This document shows positions 35,201 to 46,453 of a stretch of 64,000 nt of DNA, in pieces. A model generated the notes under the pieces. It searched no databases and had not been told where the DNA came from. It was given only the letters and a program-made list of their open reading frames with translations. Position numbers and translations under genes: made by a program. The stretch is from Clusia tigrina (lineage: Eukaryota; Arthropoda; Insecta; Diptera; Clusiidae). How positions within the stretch are numbered: the stretch's first letter is position 1; the number at the start of each line of letters is the position of its first letter. Where the stretch lies: assembly GCA_920105625.2 (NCBI GenBank), contig OV050032.1, positions 194,724,571 to 194,788,570 on the forward strand, written 5' to 3'.

Positions 35201-38200
35201 CGCCACTGGCAACAGTTGATCGTTGATCTCGCCAAGTTCATACAGTTTCACACAGGCACACATGGAAGCCGATATTTTAGCCAGTTTTGTAGTTGGCATA
35301 GGATCACCCTGAAAAAGCGTTCAGTTTAATAGGTGCATCACTGTATACCATTCTGCACATACATATACGACTTCCTTTACAGCAGACTGCCTTGGCAACT
35401 GCACGGACACAACGCATTTCCCGGGAGCTACGGACGCCATACTAAACCAGGGTATTGACATGTCCAACATATGACAGTAACGACTTAGCAGCTGAAGTGC
35501 CGATGAGGGCAGCAAAGTTGCGCCGCTCGGGAGCACAAGCGGCTTCACTGAATCATGAACAAATTGTGGGGCAAAGTGCTCCTCTTTTGTGCCAGCATGA
35601 TCCAGGACGCGATCCGCAAGATAACTCTTTATGGTCTTATGCATATATCGAAACATATTCACTTGGTCCTCAACGTTGTGCTGCTCCAACTCGGATGTAA
35701 ATAGAGTATAAACGGAATTATTGCTTCGTGCACGACCTTTTGTTTGTAAATACGAGCTGAATGACATCAATGGATCGAGCACAAGTACATAGTTGCACGC
35801 CTGTATATCGATGCCCTCCTCCAATACGTTGGAACAAATGACGAGGTTGCATTCTTTCCTACGCAATTGCTCCATTGCCTAAAAGGAGGGGGTTTATTAT
35901 ATATAAGGTCCTATGGCTCCGTGGGAGAGGTTTATTATATGCTATATTAATAACTATAACAGACTCGATATTGCAAGTACGTGTTGGGAAAATTTGTTTG
36001 CTTGCCTTTCTATTCCTCTTATGATCTAATGTGTGCTCAACACCGGCCCTAATTGAGTTCTTTCCAGTCATAAATTGAGGGCTAATGATTTTCTGCAAAT
36101 CCGGTGACTGTTGCAAATACTTTTCCAGGACATGCAGCAAGCATTTGGCGGTGTACCGACGATGAACGAAAACTAGGCAGCATATGTCGTCACGCTGCTT
36201 ACTGGAGAAAGTCTGCTTAAGATACGAAAGCAATGAAGTTAACTTCGGTGATGAAAACTTCATAATGACATCGACGGGATCAAAGCCAACACATTCGCAA
36301 ATTTCGTCATAGGAACGTTTTATTTCGGTCACAATGATATGGCGGATATATTCACATGCGCATATGACCGTACAATATAGATTGCGCAGCTCCAGTGTTT
36401 CAGCTTGCCGCAATTTGCTTTCCATGTCAGTTATTGGGGACATGATGGCCACAGAAGCAGCATATAAGCCAAAATCTTCCATTTGGTACACAAAATCCCG
36501 TAGCAGCGATTTTATGTGGGTTTTTTTGTTTGACTGGCTCCATGAAGCAGCCCAGTTCAAATGTCTTGGGGGACCACTGCCGATGTCCCAAATATCGATA
36601 ACGGTGCAAATCTTATCTACAAGCTGGCTTATTTTCTTCTGCAGTGGAAACATGTAAGCAACGGACGAATAAGACACCATTTGCTCTGTCGGTTTCGTGG
36701 AATAACTGCGGAATCAACTTTTAAATGCCAATACTAACTTGGATACTCAATTGAACTTACACCAAAACGTTGGTATACTCTTCCATGTTGCCCACAGTCA
36801 CAATACTACCACGGAAAATGGTCTCCAAGTTGTCCAGTTCCTGCTTAACTGCATTCAATTTATTATTGTTCTTGATTAGAACTCCCGTTAGACCAATGAC
36901 ACGCGGCACATTCGTATGTTCGGAGTATGTGAATAAACGCAGGAGCTCATGCATGGGATGGTTTTTGGTTGCATGATGGCATTCATCCACAACCACCAAG
37001 CATATATCACTTATTTTTAAGAACCTTTGGGAGACCATATCCAGGAAGATCTGTGCGGTACCAACAAACACCTAAACGCAGACAATAATCATGATTATGG
37101 TGATCGAAGGATTTGCTTTTGTTTACCTGATTGACATTTATTTCGGTGCTCCAACGTCTCCGATGCCAACTTTCGGCCGCACGTCCACCGACATAGAAGC
37201 CAACCTTCAGACTTGTAGTCTCACGTATGTACATGGCCTGCTGTCGTGCCAATTCAACAGTGTTGCACATGAATACGGCTCGCTTTCCGCCATTGTCAAG
37301 GGTTCTTTATATTCAGAATAGGGTAGAATTTAAAACAACATCTTCAAATAATATAGGCGCGTACGAAAGGAACGATGCGAGAGGAACGATCCGAAAGTAA
37401 CGAATACTTATAATCAAAGTAGCATAGGCACCCATTGGAAACTCTTAAGGTGAGGGGTTAATTGGGTTTGGATACTTCCGAGTGCTTGAAGTTGATATAC
37501 CAGAGAAGAAATGTTATTGACGCAATGTTCTCGATCGAAAACACATCTGGGAACCCCTTGATATGAAGGACTAGAAGAGGTCGCACAATTAAGGACAGTC
37601 TCACTCTTCAGATATGCTAAAAGCGTCACTGTGTTTAACGATCTATACTACAGCTCTTAAGCGGATATCCAACTGGCACCACAAAGGACCTTACAGGCAT
37701 ATGTGAGGCATTCACGGCCTCTTATCCTAACCTAATGCTCTCGATGGCTTTGTTTCGAGTCTTTTCATATAAGAAATAGCTTACAAATTTGGATCTCTTC
37801 AGTATCATTCCTATATATGCAAGTTCTACGAGTATGTCAGAACTGCTTTTAATGTTTATTTTAATCTTGGTTTGGTGGAAGCTCTCGGGAAGGGCTGCAA
37901 TCTCAGGAAATAACAAGGAATCCAGCGCACCGCGTGCATTGGAATTGCGGGAGCCCGTCATACTTGTCCCGGGGTTGCTTTAGAAGCGATTCGAAGCCTC
38001 CTCCCTATTGATCTTCATACTTATTGCATTTCCACACAAAGTGCACTAAAACTCAGAGGGACTAAGAGGAAAGACGGCAACTGGAGGGATACGCTATATG
38101 GTCATGGTAGCATTTTAAAACAACAACTCGAAAACCGACTTCTTCGTTCGCAATCTGTATTTTGGAAGGCTGAGTAAACATAGTTCTACCAAGTAAGAAT

Positions 38201-41200
38201 GACTGGAAGAAGGGAAAGGTGGTGGTCCCGAAAGGGGTTGTCCCAATTCTCACCGATGGTTCCAAGATGGAATCTGGGGTGGGAATAGTTTCTGCATTTT
38301 TGAATATTCTATTCTTCTTCAAACTGCCATCGACATAAAGTGTCTTTCAGGCAGAGGTCTTTGCATGCAATGTAGCGTGCATTCAGGGCGTTGAGGGAGC
38401 GGAAGCTGATCAAAACCACATCCATTTACTCCGACAGCCAGGTGACAATAAAGGGGCTAGCGTCACCTTTCACCAGCTCTAAGCTGGTCGGCCTCTGCAA
38501 GGAGGAATTTAAATCATTATCAGGAAATAGTTAATATCCCTTGTCTGGGTTCCGGGACACAGAAACATTGAGGGCAACGAGAGGGCTGATGAGCTAGCTC
38601 ATAGAGGCTCATCGGATCAAGTTTCTTCCTATATGGACGTGGGCGTCCCCTCAACTGTTGTTAAGGGAAATATTTAGAATCACTTACTCCGCAAGGCACG
38701 CGCGAGGTGGAAAAACAGTGCGACATGTGCCATTCCGAGAATGATGTCGCCTGATTACAGTACAAAAAGAACAAACCATCTTCTCAATAAACCAAGACAC
38801 ACAATTAGCAACCTTATCGCTGTCTGCACGGGTCATTGGACTATTGGCACACACGCTGAAAAATGGGCATTCCGTTCACTGCTCATTGCAGGAGACACTT
38901 TCGTTGTGAGTGCCTAGCCCTTGCTCGCTTGAGACTCAAATATTTCGGAGGTCCTTTTCTAGAGGTCTAGGGCATTGCTCTAGTTTAGAACGTTCAGACC
39001 TGTTCAAATTTGTTAACAACTCCAGATGGTTGTAAGTGTTGCAAAACTATATTACCATTTATTAGGCTCGCGAGGTCATGGCACAAAACGGCACTATTGC
39101 TAATTGAAGCAGCCATTTTTCCTACCTACCTACCTACCATTCTGGTGGTTCAATTTTCAGTCACTTGCCCGAGTAACCAGGGTCTTATGTCGAAAACTAC
39201 ACCAATCATATTGGCTTCCGACCCACAGAAGAAGAAACAGTCGTACACGTTCTTTATGAATGCCCATCCCTTGCTCGCTTGAGACTCAAATAGTCCTATT
39301 CTAAAGACTCTAGGGCATTGCTCTAGTTTAGAACTTTCAGACCTATGCAAATTTGCTAACAACTCCGGCTCAAGTATTAACGTTTTTTAGGCTCGCGGGG
39401 ACATGGCAACAAAACGCCACTCTTGCTAATTGAGGCGATCCGAGGTCGTCAGCCATTCTACATTGGAGAATTTGATGTGTCCATGACCAAACAAAGATCT
39501 CTCAGGGGTAGGGGTATGATTTGGATTTTTAAATAGGGTGAAAAATACACAACATACACACATACTGCATGGGTTCTCAACTCGGTTGGATAGTGCCAAA
39601 GGAACATCATCAGTATAGGTATGGAAAAGTCATATATTCATTATTGATAAACATATAAAAAGCCGGAGTATATAGTTTTCTATGGTGCTTTATCTGTGAT
39701 AGATAGCTTGACATATGGTTATGTGTCGGGGATTGTACTTGTGAGGCGAATGTCGCAGTTGGGAGACTTTTGCTTGATCAAACATCTCCCAGCCTTCCCG
39801 TAGTGTTACCCTTTTATCACCCGGCAAAACCAATCCTGAGCTTTATTACGGCTTCAAAATGGTTTGACGAGTAAAGTAATGGTGCGGTGTTACGCGATGG
39901 TATCGCAATGGACCCGTAGTGGTCTGAGTGAGTTGGTCTGTAGACCGGCTGCCACGATAACTTAAACTAACCTATCACGCGTCAAGTATAAGTTAAGGTG
40001 CTTAGGAGTAAATCTAAGTGCTTTTGTCCCATTTCAGACGTTTTGCTGGTCAGCGCCAGTTCCCCATGTTAGGGGAGGCTCAAACGTAGTGGTGGGAGTT
40101 GAAGGCCCTTCGTTAATTACGGCCCTGCGGTATTACGTGAACCGTGCGTATCTCTTTGCAGCAGAGGGATACTAATGCTGTATGCGAACGGAGCCCACCC
40201 GATATTTTATAGAAGACCATACCACATTATCAGGGGAAATGTTGTGATAGACATGCAGACACGCCTATTCTCGTGAGAATCAATTGGATCACACCATGGT
40301 GACATATAAGATTGACTTGATTTTATCTTTCCCTGCTTCTCATTATACCCTTTGCCTTCAGAAAAGGTAACGAGTAAAGAAGTCTGAAGTCGGTTCAGAC
40401 CGACTTCGAAGTATGCGTAACCTTTCCTTGTGCATGCGAGCTAAACAATGGCGATGGTTTATTCATGAATCATCATTAGGAGCATATCTACGGAAATTTC
40501 CGGTAGGCTACCCTGAGATGATTATAATGGAAGGAGGCGTGGCTTTTATGTGATCAACCCAATTTCTTGTGAATGGATTTGCAGCGGGAATAATACTGAT
40601 TCAGAAAAAATTTGGTCCAAAACATTCGCTTAGGATCCTAAGTTTTAAGCATGTATAAATAGAGGGCGTGGCTCTCAAAATGTACCGCCCATGTTATGTA
40701 TTTTGTTTTATACTAGCAGTCTGAACCTTCGCATGAACTTTCATTGATGCATCTGGCACTTGTGCAAACAAGGAAACAAAATAGAGCAGAGGAGCACATG
40801 TTCGAAAATACCAACGGAACGATTGAACTGCAATTCTGCAAACGTGGAGTCAAGCTACAAATCGAAAGACCAAACCTCATAAAACATAGAACATAGAAAA
40901 AGTTTGATCTTTCGTCTGAACCCTCCACTTTATCTAACAGCATCACCAACATTGTCTGATTCTAAACTAGTGACAAACCACTGACTGGCTCAAATACAAA
41001 AACTATCCAGATTCCCCAAAAGATTAGCATCCTTTGAATGACATAGAAAATGCTCTAAAGGATGCCCAATGTTTGTCCACCAATCCCGTATCTCAAAAGA
41101 GTTTACCATTGTACTGTCCTAGTGATGTGGAACTGGTAAAAAAAAGAGAAGCGATGTCTTAGAAAAGAATGTCAAATCATCGCTCATCAAAATCGAAGAG

Positions 41201-42623
41201 TGAATAAGTATCTGGTTTTCGGAAACTAAAAGCAAATTACTGCAGAAACACCAAGAATCTGTGAGAGACTATTTTGGAAACTTGCGTCCTTGAGATAACT
41301 GATATACCAAGCAGTGGACACAATAACCGGTGGAAAACTTCAAGGAAGAAGGTAAATACAATTATAAAAGACCAGATTTGGATCGGATACCAACAAAGAT
41401 TATAAAAGAATTACATAATAAAGCTATATCCCAATTCAGTTTCAGTATTCAAACCTATTCGACGCATTGAGAATTTTTTACAAAGCTGGAAAACAAACGC
41501 AAATCGTCGAATCAAGGCAAAGATGCAACACAGGTTGATTCACACAGTCCTATGAGTTCATTGCCTACTCTATCAAAAATCTTCGGAACAAAATAGTTCA
41601 TCGACAGCTTCTCCACAATACCAATTTGTATCCGTGGAAAGCTTGGAAGGATACAGCAAAAGAGAAAGGATGTGCCAAAAATATTAATAATAATAGGCTA
41701 AGCTCACATCAAAGACTTTAGAAAATTCAACTCAAGATCAGTGGCATTATGTGAAGTCCGCCGATAATCCAGCTTAACGCCAATGAATCTGTTTAACTGC
41801 GATCTGTGGTGGAAAACTCACAATCCAAACATTCCGTAATGCTCTGACCTAAACAACCTCAGATTAGATTGAACCCTTGAAATATTAGGCACTTGTTTGT
41901 GCTAGTGTTTGGGCCCATAAGGACAAATGGGCTTCAATTCTATGGAGCCAAGCAATCAGAAGCTTCAACGCCTTCTACCGTAAATACTGAGAATGATTAA
42001 TTGTGTTCCTTGGTACTCCAGGAACTTAAGGAAACATAAATATACACAATACTCAAAAAGGAAATAGCACACTCCTGCAAAAATTAAGCTCCAAAACTGG
42101 GAAATCACCCGCACTGCTTGACGAGGAGCTTACTAGTGCTTCCCCCTACAAGGCAACCTTGATCTAATTAAGTGATGACGTATATTGCGTGCTGTGGAGA
42201 ATGCTATTTTGAAGTGTTTCAGTCGGTTGTTTCCTGACTAACAAGGATTCAGTAAATAGGTAAATGGAGGGAAAACACAATATCAAACCATAAATAATCA
42301 ATCTCATATCGCAATTAAATGGAAAACACATCATTCTGTCAAGAAAACCAAAGAACTGACTCCATTTCTCAAAGTCCAAATCGGTTCAGTTTACTTACTC
42401 GTGCATCAAATGAGAGAATCGCTTCAGCGCCAAAATAGCCACGAACGTTTTGCCAGCTCCTGTGGGCAGATAAATGATGGCATTCCGCTTCATCACATAC
42501 TCCAATAGCTTCAATTGGTATGAGCGAGGTACAATAATCTGTACATTCTAGAAAGAAAAATGCTTTAGTATATAATTAATCGGCCGATATTTAGGTACAC
42601 ACATTTTTCTTCACTTCCGCCAT
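32254..42623 (-). CDS. Dcr-2: Dicer-2, complete, 9 exons; RNase IIIb lacks two catalytic acids
   Basis: Dicer-2 processes long dsRNA into siRNAs in insect RNAi and antiviral defence. Exons on the minus strand are 42603-42623, 42399-42547, 37127-37304, 36761-37071, 36006-36705, 35363-35878, 35134-35308, 34026-35074 and 32254-33966. All phases agree and the product is about 1603 residues; Drosophila Dcr-2 is about 1720. Helicase motifs are LPTGAGKTF (Lys about 40), [17 protein letters not shown] (about 145), [15 protein letters not shown] and QTKGRARS. The dimerisation domain (about 560-680), platform/PAZ region with FPGDMWIK, two RNase III domains and a dsRNA-binding domain (about 1550-1600) follow. 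RNase IIIa is intact: FELLGD (E1120, D1124) and DTLE (D1276, E1279). RNase IIIb has EFLGD (E1381, D1385), but the second pair is N1496 and Q1499 ([10 protein letters not shown]) where KALGD-x-x-E is expected. The PAZ-RNase III connector looks shortened. Intron 2 is about 5.1 kb and intron 5 is GC-AG. No stop or frameshift was seen. Confidence 0.95.
35879..36005 (-). other. Dcr-2: GC-AG intron 5 of Dicer-2
   Basis: The exon ends ...AATAGAAAG and the intron begins GCAAGC and ends CTCCTTTTAG. The GC donor joins HKRNRK to [11 protein letters not shown] in phase 0, exactly where Drosophila Dcr-2 continues without a gap. The nearby GT candidate (AACAC|GTACTT) would break the frame. Confidence 0.8.
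37440..37735 (+). mobile_element. LINE 3' end in Dicer-2 intron 2, family A
   Basis: Closely repeats 16270-16460, including GAAGGACTAGAAGAGGT and TGGCACCACAAAGGACCTTA, and ends CCTAACCTAA. It lies in the opposite orientation to Dicer-2. Confidence 0.85.
37740..39130 (+). mobile_element. LINE ORF2 3' half (RT thumb and RNase H) in Dicer-2 intron 2
   Basis: Plus-strand translation recovers a thumb/connection segment, then RNase H motifs: [27 protein letters not shown] and [32 protein letters not shown] tail and a CTACCTACCTACC end follow. Scattered stops show decay. It is antisense to Dicer-2. Confidence 0.88.
39160..39470 (+). mobile_element. Second LINE 3' end in tandem, family B
   Basis: Repeats the tail of the preceding element (CCTTGCTCGCTTGAGACTCA, GGGCATTGCTCTAGTTTAGA) and that at 31.4 kb. 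The two tandem tails suggest independent truncated insertions or a local duplication. Confidence 0.8.
39471..40359. other. Unassigned intron 2 DNA
   Basis: No exon of Dicer-2 is needed here, because phases join exons 2 and 3 directly. Some stretches (about 39900-40200) are less AT-rich and may be LINE leader sequence, but no motif was recognised. Confidence 0.4.
40360..40765. repeat. Copy of the GTGGGCGTGGC dispersed repeat
   Basis: Closely matches 14525-14860 over several hundred bases, including CATCATTAGGAGCATATCTA and AGAGGGCGTGGCTCTCAAAA. Confidence 0.85.
40790..42370 (+). mobile_element. Decayed LINE ORF2 (endonuclease-RT region) in Dicer-2 intron 2
   Basis: Plus-strand frames give weak jockey-type RT motifs, for example [15 protein letters not shown] near 41550 and [14 protein letters not shown] linker sequence near 41120. 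Many stops are present. Family assignment rests on a few motifs only. Confidence 0.55.
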
Positions 42624-42904
42624 CTTCGCACAATTTGAGAATTTCAAAATTAACAAATTGAAAAATGGTGAACGAGTTGACACTTTTCTCTATGACTGCT
42701 ACGATTTTGAATTTATTTTGTAGTTTGAAAGTACTTTCATATGGAAACACTGCCTATACTGGTGATGCCACCACTGACTATAAGCGACGTGGAGAAACAC
42801 AACCCTGACTTGTGGCTGCCTCGTTATAGAAGTCTCGCAGAAAATGGGGTAACCCAGCTCTAATTTTAAATGTGCTTTAAGGATTTGAACATACTTTGTG
42901 CCAG
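42624..42904. other. Dicer-2 upstream region
   Basis: This should hold the Dicer-2 promoter and 5' untranslated region. The start ATG at 42623 follows CGAAG. No TATA box was assigned. Confidence 0.4.
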
Positions 42905-43035
42905 CCATCGAGGAAATTCAAGGATATTTAGAAGAACCCCTGTTGGAGAGAAAAAATGATGTACTTGAATGGTGGAGGAGACAAATATTTCACCCCATCT
43001 GCATAAATTAGCCAAGCATTATTTAACCCAACTCA
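42905..43035 (+). mobile_element. hAT transposase C-terminal fragment
   Basis: Encodes EEIQGYLEEPLLERKNDVLE followed by WWRRQIFHPICIN, the start of the hAT-C dimerisation domain (E..YL.EP...R..D.L.WW). It is a different subfamily from the 20-kb element. It stops abruptly. Confidence 0.8.
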
Positions 43036-43435
43036 TTTTATATGTGCCTTAAGTATCAATATAATGCTTCAAAGGAAGTTTGGTCGATATGTTAAGGATA
43101 AATATGAATACGAGTATGTATGGTAGACTTTGGAAATCTATATAAACCGATACAATTTCCATAGAAATACGCACAAGTGAATCTCTCTTCGAGAAGATAA
43201 AAGCTGTCATTATTGTGAATGTAAAACTTTAGTGTCCAGACACCTGAAAAGCCCACAAATGTAGACAAGCATTCAACAACCGAAGGGGTTGTTGGATACT
43301 TATTGACAGAAAAGAAGAATTATGACAGTTGGTTGATTCATTGGTTCAGGTGGCTGATCCACAGCATCCTCGCATGAATCACAATTAGCGCCTTAGCGCC
43401 GTTTTAAACCACAACCCCTCCTAAACGCTGGAAAA
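43036..43435. other. Unassigned DNA
   Basis: AT-rich, with nothing recognisable. Confidence 0.4.
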
Positions 43436-43439
43436 AGCT

Positions 43440-43840
43440 GGGTTGTTACCTAGATACACTTTGTGGAATTTAAGTATTTCAGAAGATCCTTCGGTTTTAC
43501 ACCCGAGAGGTGGGATAGTTCCGCTAGAAAATAGTTGCCCATGGCTCTAGGGTCGCCAGAGCTGGGCATTTGCAAAGAAAGTGAGTTGTTGTTTCCCTCT
43601 CGTCGGGGGCACTATAGATCGAAAGGTTGCGGTGCTTTAAATCCCCTACACTTTAATAATTCCCTCTCATCCGAGTCTCCGCAACTTCTACAATAGGTAT
43701 TCAACGGTCTATGCATTTTCTCCGCATGCGATTTGGCGACTCGCCTCCCTGATTGCGGGTACTTCCGCCTGAAAAACTGTGTGTCAGGTGAGCGTGTGCT
43801 GAAAATACCCCAGCGCCTACCCCCAGATCCCAACCATACC
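43440..43840 (-). mobile_element. LINE RNase H tail fragment
   Basis: The minus strand encodes HAEKMHRPLNTYCRSCGDSDE and then, across a frameshift, a SLSLQMPSSGDP-like tail. YFLAELSHLSGVKPKDLLKY follows. The C-x-x-C-G motif after HAEKM is typical of LINE C-terminal tails. Confidence 0.7.
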
Positions 43841-43989
43841 AAACTAAAAATCTACTATTATTGTTATTTTTTATAGTTTATTAAATAAGTAAATTAGAAA
43901 AATATACCTAAGACTAAGCTACTAGAGGCTTTCGGCCTAAAGTTGTGTTTTAACTGAATATTATATAAAATTTCAGTGTAGTTCCATTA

Positions 43990-44400
43990 TTTTTCCATTA
44001 GATGGCTTTTGTAATCTGTATCTCGTTGTATAAGTGTAATAGGGCTACGCTAGATGGCGTTATAAAAATAAGATTTTGTACTAAAAAAACTTCTCAGCTG
44101 TTTTTGTGATTTGTTGACTCAGTTTTGTTTCAGCGCGCCTCAAAGGTGTACACGAAAAAATATGCCTAATTTTACAGTTTTTCTTCGATAAAGGCGAGAA
44201 CGCAAAGCAGGCGGCTGAAAATGCGAATAGTGTTTATGGTCCTGATACTGTAACAGCCCATCAAGGACAATTTTGGTTTCATCGACTCCATTCCGGTGAT
44301 GTCAAAGATGCACCAAATCATGGCGTACGACCGTCATGTAAGCACCGTTTCGATTGCTCAGGAAGCTAAACATTGCATAAAAAACCATTTGGAACCACTT
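43990..44400 (+). mobile_element. mariner transposase N-terminal fragment
   Basis: Plus-strand translation reads FDKGENAKQAAENANSVYGP, then HRLHSGDVKDAPNHGVRPS and HKKPFGTT-like sequence with shifts. This is the mariner paired/HTH DNA-binding region (KG.NA..A...I..VYG ... F..F.SG...D....GRP). The catalytic part is missing. Confidence 0.8.
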
Positions 44401-44449
44401 GAATAAGGCCTTATCGAAAGGTTGCACCACATTCAAAAATACCGCAGAA

Positions 44450-44795
44450 CAGATTTTTTTCTCTTCAAATGAGTTTTCAATAACTTCGACGATCCGGTGA
44501 ACTTGATCTATAGTTGAGTGTTATCTTCTGAAAAGAAATTGGTGGCTTGGTATGAGTGTCTTTTCTTCAATAATTGGTTGTAGTTTGTTGTATACCAGTT
44601 TCTCAAAGACCTTTGATATTGTCGGTAACGGAGGGATAGGTCTGTATGATGGCATTTCTTGCCGTACTTTATCTGATTTGAGAAGCATTATTAGTTGGGC
44701 CACTAACCAGGTGTTTGGGACTTGTCGAAGTTTAACTGTGGCGTTATACAAAGTTGTTAGTTTTTTAAACACATATCTGTGGCAACTGTTTTAAG
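44450..44795 (-). mobile_element. LINE reverse transcriptase fragment
   Basis: The minus strand encodes SYRPIPPLPTISKVFEKLVY, then NKLQPIIEEKTLIPSHQF and, after a shift, HSTIDQVHRIVEVIENS. This is RT block 2 of jockey-clade elements (SYRPISLLP..SK..EK). It abuts the mariner fragment in inverted orientation. Confidence 0.85.
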
Positions 44796-44954
44796 ATTTC
44801 TACCGTGATTAGATCAAAACCTGGCAGTGAGGTCTCCGTAAGCGTTGTACTTCTGGGTATTAGTGGAGTATCGATTACAAACCATATAATCCACTAATTC
44901 AGAATAGTCTCAAAATAGTTGCTTTGAAAGCTGGAGTCAAAAAGGCTTGGTACG

Positions 44955-45615
44955 TCGATGCGCCTTCGTAGATGGCTCGACTAGAAAAGAGCTGTGCGTC
45001 GATGCGTCTTCGTGATGGCTAGTGAAGTAAAGAGCTATGCGTCGATGTGTCTCCGTAGATGGCTCGTCTAAAAAACAGCTGTGCTTCGATGTGTCTCCGT
45101 AGATGGTTGACTAGAAAAGAGCTGTGCGTCGATGTGTCTCCGTAGATAGCTCGTCTAGAAAAGAGCTGAGCATCGATGGGTCTTCGTAGATGGTTGACTA
45201 GAAAAGAGCTGTGCGTCGATGTGTCTCCGTAGATAGCTCGTCTAGAAAAGAGCTGTGCGTCGGTGTGTCTCCGTAGATGGTTGACTAGAAAAGAGCTGTG
45301 CGTCGATGTGTCTCCGTAGATGGCTCGTCTAGAAAAGAGCTGTGCATCGATGGGTCTTCGTAGATGGTTGACTAGAAAAGAGCTGTGCATCGATGTGTCT
45401 CCGTAGATAGCTCGTCTAGAAAAGAGCTGTGCGTCGATGTGTCTCCGTAGATGGCTCGTCTAGAAAAGAGCTGTGCATCGATGGGTCTTCGTAGATGGTT
45501 GACTAGAAAAGAGCTGTGCGTCGATGTGTCTCCGTAGATAGCTCGTCTAGAAAAGTGCGTCGTTGCGTCTTCGCGGTGACTGGTGAAGTAAAGAGCTGTG
45601 CATCGATGTGTCTTC
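44955..45615. repeat. 43/44-bp tandem repeat with 87-bp dimer
   Basis: Two monomer types alternate: one with GATGGTTGACTAGAAAAGAG and one with GATAGCTCGTCTAGAAAAGA, each followed by CTGTGCGTCGATGTGTCTCC or a variant. The dimer of 87 bp is a multiple of three, giving a 123-codon open frame (45019-45390) that is not a gene. Confidence 0.95.
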
Positions 45616-45864
45616 GTCGATGGCTGGTCCTTCGGTTGCTGCTGATTTTATATCTCAGCTTCAGTTGCAAGGCCTCCAGGAAGTGTTGTTGTTGCGCCAA
45701 TTCGATTCAAACGCAACCGTCACTATCGTTGTAAAAATCGGCTTGTTATCAAGCACGTGGAATTGTTTGTTGTTGCACACTCTGTTGTTGTTGTTGCTAA
45801 TGTCATGCCCGTCGATTGTTCACTGCAACTATAGACACCCTTTTTTAAAATTCCTATAACTCCC

Positions 45865-46075
45865 CCGATCACAAAGTGTGGAACCAACCTGACAGTTTGA
45901 TAAACTTGGCCACGTCCCCAATCTTACAGGTTGCGAGGTCTGTCAGGCTGATTAAGAAAGGATCCCCGAAGGTGTGCATTCTTCGTCTGGCTAAGGATGG
46001 ACACTGACACTTGAGATGTAGCACTGTATCCTCTTCTTCCCCAGCACCACACCCACGGCAGCAAAATTCTTTTTT
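45865..46075 (-). mobile_element. LINE RNase H C-terminal tail
   Basis: The minus strand reads CCRGCGAGEEEDTVLHLKCQ, then PSLARRRMHTFGDPFL and KIGDVAKFIKLSGW, a clean cysteine/histidine tail of LINE ORF2. It is open for about 65 codons and so relatively young. Confidence 0.85.
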
Positions 46076-46124
46076 GAATTTTTAGTATCTTTTATAATTA
46101 ATATTCACACTGTGATAAAGTGTT

Positions 46125-46232
46125 CCAAGTAATCGCTTCGTCCTCATTAATTGCTTCGTCCTGAGTAATTGCATCGTCCTGAGTAATTGCTTCGTCTTGA
46201 GTAATTGCTTCGTCCTGAGCAATTGCTTCATC
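46125..46232. repeat. 18-bp tandem repeat, about 6 copies
   Basis: The unit is AATTGCTTCGTCCTGAGT, with single-base variants (GCATCG, TCTTGA, GAGCAA). Confidence 0.92.
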
Positions 46233-46453
46233 AACTGACCCACAATATATTGCATCCTTCCTTTGGGCCTTCATAGTGAATTGCCCACTTTTAGCCTCAC
46301 AAAAACTATAATATATTATACAGGGGAACGAAAAATGAGCATAGGTTTATGGAGTCAATTTAGATACATATGCTTATGAGGTACTCAGCCTATAAATTAT
46401 TTTGTTTGTATTGACTCTAGTTCTCATGATAAACCGTTCTATCAAAAATACAC

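Noticed and set aside
35955..35975. GT donor AACAC|GTACTT for Dicer-2 exon 5
   Set aside because: It would leave phase 1 against a phase-0 acceptor and break the conserved helicase motif. The GC donor keeps both.
32260..42600. Dicer-2 as a pseudogene
   Set aside because: All nine exons are open, phases match and every helicase and RNase IIIa motif is intact. Only two specific RNase IIIb residues are changed.
44955..45615. CRISPR-like array
   Set aside because: Units are contiguous with no unique spacers, in a eukaryotic genome. This is ordinary tandem repetition.
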